From: Eudoraea sp.
GTDB taxonomy: Bacteria; Bacteroidota; Bacteroidia; Flavobacteriales; Flavobacteriaceae
NCBI GenBank assembly: GCA_013042125.1
Contig: JABDQS010000043.1
Span: 1 to 13,556 of the forward strand
DNA: 13,556 nt
Direction of reading: 5' to 3'
In this document: positions 6,545 to 12,424 of the stretch, piece after piece
Layout of the letters: each line of letters starts with the position of its first letter
How positions within the stretch are numbered: position 1 is the stretch's first letter
The notes under the pieces: generated by a model
The model's input: the letters and a program-made list of their open reading frames with translations, nothing else
Database searches by the model: none
Told to the model about the DNA's origin: nothing
Program-made: the position numbers and the translations under genes

Positions 6545-6552
6545 CAAATATA
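6545..6552 (-). promoter_or_regulatory. -7 promoter element of the HU gene
   Basis: Minus-strand TATATTTG matches TAnnTTTG exactly. Transcription would start near 6541, giving a leader of about 34 bases. An 8-bp palindrome, CAGGCCTG (6537-6544), sits across the predicted transcription start; it may be chance. No clear -33 TTG is visible. Confidence 0.5.
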
Positions 6553-6606
6553 TAAATATTATTCATTCTTTCATCCTAAAGGACTAATTTTAAGTCTTTA
6601 ATAACT

Positions 6607-6614
6607 TACTTTTA
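6607..6614 (+). promoter_or_regulatory. Weak -7-like element upstream of mutY
   Basis: TACTTTTA matches seven of eight positions of TAnnTTTG (the final G is A) and lies 14 bases before the mutY ATG. It is the best candidate in the HU-mutY divergent gap for the plus-strand operon, but the region is AT-rich enough for chance matches. Confidence 0.25.
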
Positions 6615-6628
6615 CTCACATTCTTAGT

Positions 6629-7690
6629 ATGAGTACTTTTTCCAAAACAATCCTTCACTGGTATTCCAAAAACAAAAGACCACTTCCCTGGCGAAATACA
6701 AGGGATCCTTACAAGGTCTGGCTTTCCGAGATCATCCTTCAACAAACAAGGGTAGTCCAGGGCCTTCCTTATTACCAGAGATTTATTGAACGCTACCCAA
6801 AAGTTCAGCAATTGGCTGCCGCAGAAGAGTCGGATGTACTAAAACTATGGCAAGGGCTGGGATATTATTCTCGTGCACGAAACCTGCATTTCACTGCCAA
6901 GACCATTACCGCAGATCATAAAGGAAAGTTTCCTGAGACATATGAAGAACTTATTAAATTGAAGGGTATTGGTGATTATACAGCTAGCGCAATTGCATCT
7001 ATTTGTTTTGGTGAGGCAAAGCCTGTTGTAGATGGAAATGTTTACAGAGTATTAGCGAGGTATTTTGGTGTAGATCTTCCTATTAACAGTACTAAGGGGA
7101 TAAGATACTTTAAGAAATTGGCCTTTGAAGTCATGGAGGCTTCTTCAATAAGAGACTACAATCAGGCGATCATGGAATTTGGCGCCCTTCAATGCACCCC
7201 TCAACGACCAGATTGTGATCATTGTCCGCTTAATTCCGGATGTATGGCCCTGCAGCAGGCAAGAGTTGCCACCTTACCAATTAAGCTCAAAAAGAATAAA
7301 GTTAAGATCAGATATTTTAATTATCTCGTTTTCATTGATCAGATGGGGTATACAAAGCTAAATAAACGCATTGGGAAAGGTATTTGGCAACATTTGTATG
7401 AATTTCCACTGATAGAAACAGATGCATTAATGGAAGAAGCAGAAATGTATGGTAAGGTATCAATCAGAGAAGAAAAGATCAAGGATATTGTTTTGTGGAA
7501 AGAAGAACCTATTGTCCATAAACTGTCGCATCAGCATCTGATAACCAGGTTTTGGATCGTAGAATTAAAGGACCAAATTAAAGAAGGAATTACCCTTGAG
7601 AGCCTTCCTGAATATCCTGTTCCGGTATTGCTGTCAGAATTCCTAGATACATTTAAAAATTCGTACTTTTGGCCTAAATATATATCATGA
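6629..7690 (+). CDS. mutY: A/G-specific adenine DNA glycosylase
   Basis: Base-excision repair enzyme that removes adenine mispaired with 8-oxoguanine or guanine. It has 353 residues, the usual length. The N-terminal catalytic domain begins with RPLPWRNTRDPYKVWLSEI; Glu34 and Asp135 (VDGNVYRVLAR) are the catalytic pair matching E. coli Glu37 and Asp138. The helix-hairpin-helix segment is LKGIGDYTASAIAS at 111-124. The iron-sulfur cluster ligands follow the exact C-x6-C-x2-C-x5-C spacing at Cys189, Cys196, Cys199 and Cys205. The C-terminal NUDIX-like 8-oxoG recognition domain spans roughly 230-350 and includes KLSHQHLITRFW, where a conserved FSH/SH-like motif is expected. The start is an ATG at 6629. 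The stop overlaps the ssb start as ATGA, so the two are translationally coupled. mutY heads the run leading to gldE and gldD, an order seen in flavobacteria. Confidence 0.96.
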   Translation: MSTFSKTILHWYSKNKRPLPWRNTRDPYKVWLSEIILQQTRVVQGLPYYQRFIERYPKVQQLAAAEESDVLKLWQGLGYYSRARNLHFTAKTITADHKGKFPETYEELIKLKGIGDYTASAIASICFGEAKPVVDGNVYRVLARYFGVDLPINSTKGIRYFKKLAFEVMEASSIRDYNQAIMEFGALQCTPQRPDCDHCPLNSGCMALQQARVATLPIKLKKNKVKIRYFNYLVFIDQMGYTKLNKRIGKGIWQHLYEFPLIETDALMEEAEMYGKVSIREEKIKDIVLWKEEPIVHKLSHQHLITRFWIVELKDQIKEGITLESLPEYPVPVLLSEFLDTFKNSYFWPKYIS

Positions 7691-8157
7691 GCGGAACATT
7701 GAATAAAGTGATGCTAATAGGGCATCTGGGAGATGAGGTTAAACTTCATTATTTTGAAGGAGGAAATTGTATTGGAAGGTTCCCAATAGCTACCAACGAA
7801 ACCTATACAAATAGGCAAACAGGGGAAAAAGTGACTTCCACGGAGTGGCATAATATTGTGGTCCGAAATAAAGCAGCTGAGATCTGTGAGAAATACCTGA
7901 ATAAAGGAGATAAGATCTATGTAGAAGGAAGATTAAAGACAAGACAATGGCAGGGAGATGATGGCGTTACAAAGTATACCACCGAAATACACGTGCAGGA
8001 TTTTACCTTCCTTTCTACCAAACAGGAAAGTATGGCGAATGAGCCAAAACCTGCAACCAGAAAGGCTACAACTACCCCTAAAAGCCCGATCTCGGAAAAA
8101 GCAGAACCAAAAAGTTCTATGGCCACTTCCGAACAGGATGATGATTTGCCTTTTTGA
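7687..8157 (+). CDS. ssb: Single-stranded DNA-binding protein
   Basis: SSB coats single-stranded DNA in replication and repair. The 156-residue product has an OB-fold at about 1-110 (LNKVMLIGHLGDEV, EWHNIVV, YVEGRLKTRQW). A flexible Lys/Pro/Thr/Ser-rich linker follows at about 112-147, and the tip is acidic, DDDLPF, matching the partner-binding C-terminal peptide of bacterial SSB. The start ATG at 7687 overlaps the mutY stop by four bases. The next gene, gldE, begins 24 bases after the ssb stop. Genomes often hold more than one ssb; the mutY-gldE context marks this as the copy of the flavobacterial gliding locus. Confidence 0.96.
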   Translation: MSGTLNKVMLIGHLGDEVKLHYFEGGNCIGRFPIATNETYTNRQTGEKVTSTEWHNIVVRNKAAEICEKYLNKGDKIYVEGRLKTRQWQGDDGVTKYTTEIHVQDFTFLSTKQESMANEPKPATRKATTTPKSPISEKAEPKSSMATSEQDDDLPF

Positions 8158-8181
8158 TCTTACTAACTAACTGAATTGCAC

Positions 8182-9510
8182 GTGGATCCGGATCCCTTTC
8201 AATTATTATTAGGTTTTGCAGGTAACGAAAGTCTTATAGTAATAAAGATCATTATATTAATTGCCCTTTTGGCTTGCTCTGCACTTGTTTCCGGAGCAGA
8301 GATCGCATTTTTCAGCCTTTCAATCACAGAACTGAAAGAGATACAGGATCGAAATACTTCCCAGGGTAGCATCGTTGTAAAATTGCTGGAACGGCCTAAG
8401 AAATTACTGGCCACCATTCTTATTGCTAACAATGCCATTAATATTGGGATCGTTCTTCTTTTTAGTGATATTGGCGATACCCTCTTTGCTTCTATCACAT
8501 ACCATATCATGGGTGTGATCTCTATCCGCTTTTTATTAGAGGTAGTGGTTGCAACCTTCCTCATTTTGATGTTTGGTGAAATACTACCCAAGATCTATGC
8601 GAATAGAAACAAGCATATATTTTCCCATTTTATGGCGTATCCGCTTAAAGTATTGGATATCTTGTTTACGCCGCTTAGCGCTCCTATGCGTAGTACTACC
8701 ATTTATATTTATGACAAGTTTGGAAAACAAAGGACAAATCTTAGTGTAGATCATCTCTCTCAGGCACTGGAACTTACCTCCGATGGCGATACCACTAAGG
8801 AAGAACAGAAGATCCTTGAAGGGATCGTTTCTTTTGGCAATACCGATACCAAACAAGTTATGCGCCCTCGTATCGATTTATTTGCCTTGCATGAAGCAAT
8901 GAAGTTTCCTGAAGTTTTGGAAGAGATCAAGAAACATGGGTACTCTAGAATACCTGTCTTTTCAGACCATATAGATAAGGTAGTGGGGGTATTATATGTT
9001 AAGGATCTGCTACCCTATATAGACAGAAAGAATTTCAATTGGATCAGTCTGATTCGCGAACCCTATTTTGTACCGGAGAACAAGAAATTAGACGATTTAC
9101 TCCTCGAATTTCAGGAGAAAAAGAATCATCTTGCCGTTGTTGTCGATGAATATGGAGGCACTTCGGGAATAGTAACCCTGGAGGATATTATAGAAGAAAT
9201 AGTAGGAGATATTAGTGATGAGTTCGACGATGAAGACCTCGTCTATTCCAAACTAGATGATCACAATTTTGTTTTTGACGGTAAAACGACGCTAAAAGAC
9301 TTTTACAGAGTAGCTAAAATTGAGGATGAAACAGCTTTTGAAGCTCAAAAAGGTGAATCAGAAACTATAGCGGGATTTGTACTGGAAATCGCAGGAAAAT
9401 TTCCTAAAAAAGGGGAAAAGATCATTTTTGAGAATTACCAGTTCGTCGTTGAGGGCCTTGATAGAAAACGGTTAAAACAGATCAAAATTACCTTGCCACA
9501 TGAGGTGTAA
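8182..9510 (+). CDS. gldE: Gliding motility-associated protein GldE (CNNM/CorC-type membrane protein)
   Basis: Inner-membrane protein of about 442 residues with HlyC/CorC-family layout. A DUF21/CNNM domain has hydrophobic segments at about 20-45 (IKIIILIALLACSALVSGAE), 76-96 (ILIANNAINIGIVLLF) and 112-135 (RFLLEVVVATFLILMFGEIL, then PKIYANRN). A short re-entrant or fourth segment lies at 150-168. A CBS-domain pair follows from about 215 to 345, including SRIPVF and the hallmark DEYGGTSGIVTLEDIIEEIV. A CorC/HlyC C-terminal domain ends the protein. The CNNM/CorC family is linked to Mg2+ or other ion transport. GldE is assigned because gldD follows directly and mutY and ssb precede, as in Flavobacterium. 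Start: GTG 8182 gives MDPDPFQLLL; TTG 8176 would add two residues; no ATG exists near. A 12-bp GGATCCGGATCC palindrome covers the first codons. Confidence 0.92.
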   Translation: MDPDPFQLLLGFAGNESLIVIKIIILIALLACSALVSGAEIAFFSLSITELKEIQDRNTSQGSIVVKLLERPKKLLATILIANNAINIGIVLLFSDIGDTLFASITYHIMGVISIRFLLEVVVATFLILMFGEILPKIYANRNKHIFSHFMAYPLKVLDILFTPLSAPMRSTTIYIYDKFGKQRTNLSVDHLSQALELTSDGDTTKEEQKILEGIVSFGNTDTKQVMRPRIDLFALHEAMKFPEVLEEIKKHGYSRIPVFSDHIDKVVGVLYVKDLLPYIDRKNFNWISLIREPYFVPENKKLDDLLLEFQEKKNHLAVVVDEYGGTSGIVTLEDIIEEIVGDISDEFDDEDLVYSKLDDHNFVFDGKTTLKDFYRVAKIEDETAFEAQKGESETIAGFVLEIAGKFPKKGEKIIFENYQFVVEGLDRKRLKQIKITLPHEV

Positions 9511-10057
9511 ATTCGTATTTGCAGGAATAATAATTCTCTTGTTCTTAAATGGATGTAAAGAAGAGGTGTTGCCTAAACCCAAGGCGCAATTGCGTTTGGA
9601 ATATCCTAAGGGCGAGACAAAAGTGGTTCAAACAGAAAACTATAGTTTTCAATACAATAGCCTTGCTACGGTTGAAGACATTAAACGATCTTCGTTCACC
9701 TTAAATTACCCTTCTATTAAAGGCGCCGTCTATCTAACTTACAAGCCCGTAGAGAACAATTTGAACGACTTATTATCTGATGCCCAAAGATTGTCTTATG
9801 AGCATGTAGCAAAGGCCGATAATATTCTGGAACAGAAATACATAAATGAGGATACCCGTGTATTTGGAATGTTCTATGAAGTAAAAGGGAATGCTGCCTC
9901 TCAAGCACAATTCTATGCTACAGATAGTACAGAGCACTTTTTAACCGGTTCGCTGTATTTCTATGCAAAACCAAACTACGATTCTATATACCCCGCGGCT
10001 GCCTATATTCAAAATGATGTTCGGAGGATCCTTGAGACACTAAAGTGGCAAGAATGA
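9500..10057 (+). CDS. gldD: Gliding motility lipoprotein GldD
   Basis: Lipoprotein of 185 residues required for gliding in Flavobacterium. The N-terminus MRCKFVFAGIIILLFLNGC is a signal peptide with lipobox LNGC, so Cys19 would be lipidated. The mature part begins KEEVLPKPKAQLRLEYP, and this proline- and lysine-rich start with QLRLEYP is characteristic of GldD. The rest is soluble and mixed alpha/beta (AVYLTYKPVENNLNDLLSDA; KGNAASQAQFYATDSTEHFL). The start ATG at 9500 lies inside the end of gldE (11-base overlap), which suggests translational coupling. Its stop overlaps the next gene as ATGA. GldD is thought to act with the GldB/GldH/GldJ lipoproteins at the cell envelope, linked to the type IX secretion/gliding machinery; its exact job is not known. 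Confidence 0.93.
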   Translation: MRCKFVFAGIIILLFLNGCKEEVLPKPKAQLRLEYPKGETKVVQTENYSFQYNSLATVEDIKRSSFTLNYPSIKGAVYLTYKPVENNLNDLLSDAQRLSYEHVAKADNILEQKYINEDTRVFGMFYEVKGNAASQAQFYATDSTEHFLTGSLYFYAKPNYDSIYPAAAYIQNDVRRILETLKWQE

Positions 10058-10989
10058 ACAAGACTCAACTTTTAGCTTGTCATGATAAAATCAGACCTTA
10101 TATTCACAGGACCCCGGTCCTGACCTCCAGGCTCATAAATGCTGCAGTTGGCGCTGAGGTCTTCTTTAAATGTGAGAATTTCCAACGCATGGGAGCATAT
10201 AAAATGCGTGGAGCTACCCATGCTATTTTAAACCTCACACCCGAAGAAAGAGCTTTGGGCGTAGTAACACATTCTTCCGGGAATTTTGCACAGGCACTCT
10301 CCCTGGCAGCTCAGATCCTTGGAGTTAAAGCCCATATAGTGATGCCTTCAACGGCACCAGAGGTAAAAAAGAAAGGGGTTAAAGAATATAAAGGTATTAT
10401 CTATGAGTGCGAACCCACGCTAGAGGCAAGAAACGCCATGGCCGGGGAGATCCAGGAAAAGACAGGGGCCACTTTTTTACATCCCTCCAATGACATTAAT
10501 GTAATACTCGGACAGGGGACTGCAGCTCTGGAACTATTGGAGGATCACCCAACCTTAAAAGCCATATTTGTTCCTGTGGGAGGGGGCGGACTAATCGCCG
10601 GCACGGCTGTAGCAGCATCTTTTATGGGAGAGAATTGTGAAGTGATAGGCACAGAGCCTTTCGAAGTAGACGATGCCTATAGATCCTTAAAAAGCGGTAA
10701 AATAGAATCGAACCCAACTACGAATACCATTGCAGATGGTTTAAAAACTCAATTAGGCAGCAATACACTTCCGGTACTACTAAAACATGTAAGAACAATA
10801 GTCAGGGTTGAAGAGGAAGAAATAATAGCTGCCATGCGACTTATCTGGGAACGGATGAAGATCATTGTGGAACCTTCCAGTGCCGTGGCCCTGGCCGGAC
10901 TTTACAGAGATCGGGAAAAATTCAAAGATCAGAAAATCGGCATTATTATTTCCGGTGGCAATGTAGACCTGGGGAACCTCCCATTTTAA
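10054..10989 (+). CDS. PLP-dependent serine/threonine dehydratase-like enzyme (serine racemase family)
   Basis: Fold-type II PLP enzyme of 311 residues without a regulatory ACT domain. Lys50 in MGAYKMRGA binds PLP. The carboxylate-binding loop SSGNFAQAL (74-82) has Phe where SSGNHAQ is usual. The phosphate loop is VGGGGLIAG (about 175-183), FLHPSND matches serine racemase/threonine dehydratase relatives, and SGGNVDL near the end places a Ser at the pyridine nitrogen. Possible reactions are threonine/serine ammonia-lyase, serine racemase or hydroxyaspartate ammonia-lyase; sequence alone does not choose. I prefer the ATG at 10054, which overlaps the gldD stop as ATGA; a GTG at 10045 in the same frame is the alternative. 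The stop TAA overlaps the stop of the opposing lipoprotein gene. It seems to ride in the gldE-gldD transcript, but a role in gliding is not implied. Confidence 0.88.
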   Translation: MNKTQLLACHDKIRPYIHRTPVLTSRLINAAVGAEVFFKCENFQRMGAYKMRGATHAILNLTPEERALGVVTHSSGNFAQALSLAAQILGVKAHIVMPSTAPEVKKKGVKEYKGIIYECEPTLEARNAMAGEIQEKTGATFLHPSNDINVILGQGTAALELLEDHPTLKAIFVPVGGGGLIAGTAVAASFMGENCEVIGTEPFEVDDAYRSLKSGKIESNPTTNTIADGLKTQLGSNTLPVLLKHVRTIVRVEEEEIIAAMRLIWERMKIIVEPSSAVALAGLYRDREKFKDQKIGIIISGGNVDLGNLPF

Positions 10990-11411
10990 TTTACTGCCAA
11001 CACTCTTTCGGCATTGGCAATACTGGTATTGATCTGTTCGCGAAGCTCTTTAACTTTAACTTCTTCCTCCAGTAACCACGCCTGTTTCTCAGCATTGAGT
11101 TCCTTGCCATTCATGATCTCTTCATGGTCGAATCGTTCTCCAAAGCCTTTCATCCAATCCATCATAGATCTGTGGGCACCCTGAAGATCCTGCATGGCCT
11201 TTAAATACTCTTTGCCAGCTTCCGTAGAGTCTACTTTTGGCTTTAGATCAGCGATCAGGCTACTAATATTACCCATTTTAGGCATCACCTCATCATGAAT
11301 AGCCATTACCTCTTCCATTTGAGAAGGTCCTTCCTCTTTCTTTGGTTCGCTTTTACAGGAAACAAAGATCAAAAACAGGGACAAGATTACTGTAGCAGTT
11401 TTGAAGGTCAT
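10986..11411 (-). CDS. Small predicted lipoprotein of unknown function
   Basis: A 141-residue protein starting at the ATG at 11411. MTFKTATVILSLFLIFVSC is a lipoprotein signal with lipobox FVSC, so Cys19 would be lipidated; a charged linker KSEPKKEEGPSQ follows. The mature part is mostly helical and highly charged, with Met-rich stretches (MEEVMAIHDEVMPKMGNISS, then HRSMMDWMKGFGERFDHEEI) and a C-terminal helix likely to form a coiled coil. This shape resembles other uncharacterised helical lipoproteins seen in flavobacteria; I do not recognise a named family. The open frame continues 29 codons upstream to a start at 11498, but that would hide the signal peptide and overlap the divergent transporter gene, so I reject it. 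A TAnnTTTG box lies 20 bases upstream of the ATG. The 3' end overlaps the stop of the PLP enzyme by four bases. Confidence 0.8.
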   Translation of the reverse strand: MTFKTATVILSLFLIFVSCKSEPKKEEGPSQMEEVMAIHDEVMPKMGNISSLIADLKPKVDSTEAGKEYLKAMQDLQGAHRSMMDWMKGFGERFDHEEIMNGKELNAEKQAWLLEEEVKVKELREQINTSIANAERVLAVN

Positions 11412-11431
11412 TACAAGAGATTTTATTAAGA

Positions 11432-11439
11432 CAAATTTA
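11432..11439 (-). promoter_or_regulatory. -7 promoter element of the small lipoprotein gene
   Basis: Minus-strand TAAATTTG matches TAnnTTTG exactly. Transcription would start near 11428, about 17 bases before the ATG at 11411. This position inside the longer open frame also supports the shorter start. Confidence 0.5.
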
Positions 11440-11474
11440 CAAAAGAGAGCTGTAAGTAATTCAGTAAAAAGCGT

Positions 11475-11482
11475 CATTTTTG
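11475..11482 (+). promoter_or_regulatory. Weak -7-like element upstream of the EamA transporter gene
   Basis: CATTTTTG matches seven of eight positions of TAnnTTTG and lies 18 bases before the ATG at 11501. No -33 element is evident. It would form a back-to-back promoter pair with the box at 11432-11439. Confidence 0.25.
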
Positions 11483-11500
11483 CCAAAACTACATTCATAC

Positions 11501-12391
11501 ATGAGCGATGTAAATCGTAAATGGATGTATCTGATAGTTCTTTCTATCATCTGGGGTACATCCTACATATTGATAAAAAAAGGTCTGGAAGGTTTTACAC
11601 CTATTCAACTGGGCTCGGTAAGGATCGTCATCACTTCCTTTTTTCTGTTTCTGGTGGGGTACAGATCTATAAGAAATATTTCAAAAAAAGAATGGTTCTG
11701 GGTCTCAATTTCAGGATTGCTTGGAAGTTTTATCCCGGTATTCCTATTTTCTTATGCAGAAACGGAGATCGACAGCAGCATAGCCTCAATATTGAATTCC
11801 CTGGTTCCTCTTTTTACCATAGTTATCGGTTTTTTGGCCTTTAAGATCTCCTTTTCCAGAAATCAGCTCATAGGTGTATTGGTAGGTTTGCTTGGAGCAA
11901 TCCTACTTATCTATGTTGGCTCGGATATAAACCCGAATCAGAATTACTGGTATGCAGGCCTGGTTATTCTGGCAATTATTCTCTATGCATTTAATGCCAA
12001 TATCATCAAGAGTAAGCTGCAGGAAGTATCACCTATGGGGATTGCGGTTGGAAATTTTGCCTTTATGCTACCCCCGGCATTGATCTTACTTTATTACTCC
12101 AATGCCTTAAGTGCACCTGTCCGTGAGGGCACCTACTTTATGAGTTCTCTGGGCTATGTGCTTATTCTAAGTATTCTGGGGACCTGTGTTGCCAAAGTAA
12201 TGTTCAATAAATTGATACAAATCTCTTCCCCTGTTTTTTCTGTATCTGTTACTTATTTGATCCCAATTGTAGGTATTTTTTGGGGCCTCCTGGACGGAGA
12301 ACGCTTTAGTGTCTGGCAGATAGGTTCCGCCGGGATCATATTACTTGGGGTATATTTGGTCAATAAAAGAAAAAGCGTACCTCAAAGTTGA
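11501..12391 (+). CDS. EamA/DMT-superfamily transporter
   Basis: Integral membrane protein of 296 residues with about ten hydrophobic segments arranged as two EamA repeats. The first repeat starts with MYLIVLSIIWGTSYILIKKG, where WGTSYILIKKGLEGFTP is typical. The conserved stretch AETEIDSSIASILNSLVPLF ends the fourth helix of the repeat. The second repeat starts near GLVILAIILYAFNANIIKS and ends with VTYLIPIVGIFWGLLDGE, then ILLGVYLVNKRKS and a short basic tail. Such proteins export metabolites or amino acids; the substrate cannot be read from sequence. Start: ATG at 11501 gives MSDVNRKWMYL; an in-frame TTG at 11480 would add seven residues and is less likely. The last codons and stop lie inside a hairpin shared with the opposing gene's terminator. 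Confidence 0.9.
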   Translation: MSDVNRKWMYLIVLSIIWGTSYILIKKGLEGFTPIQLGSVRIVITSFFLFLVGYRSIRNISKKEWFWVSISGLLGSFIPVFLFSYAETEIDSSIASILNSLVPLFTIVIGFLAFKISFSRNQLIGVLVGLLGAILLIYVGSDINPNQNYWYAGLVILAIILYAFNANIIKSKLQEVSPMGIAVGNFAFMLPPALILLYYSNALSAPVREGTYFMSSLGYVLILSILGTCVAKVMFNKLIQISSPVFSVSVTYLIPIVGIFWGLLDGERFSVWQIGSAGIILLGVYLVNKRKSVPQS

Positions 12392-12400
12392 GATACGCTT
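12366..12400 (-). terminator. Strong intrinsic terminator of the M16-family gene, overlapping the EamA stop
   Basis: Minus-strand reading is AAGCGTA-t-CTCAA, a two-base loop, TTGAG-g-TACGCTT, then TTTCTTTTATT. That is 12 base pairs around one mismatch, followed by a T-rich tract. In the plus direction the hairpin is followed only by CTTTAAAATT, a weaker terminator for the transporter gene. The hairpin (12373-12400) covers the last transporter codons and its TGA stop (12389-12391), so the same bases serve coding and termination. Confidence 0.85.
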
Positions 12401-12424
12401 CTTTAAAATTAGTTGAAATAAGTT

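Noticed and set aside
8184..8195. Perfect 12-bp palindrome GGATCCGGATCC at the start of gldE
   Set aside because: It is explained by the Asp-Pro-Asp-Pro codons, has no loop to form a hairpin, and no second copy was seen in the window.
8199..8591. 130-codon minus-strand open frame inside gldE
   Set aside because: Antisense to the membrane domain of gldE; the reverse of hydrophobic codons often stays open. No independent evidence.
11412..11498. 29-codon N-terminal extension of the small lipoprotein
   Set aside because: It would bury the signal peptide and lipobox, contain the likely promoter and reach into the divergent gene's leader.
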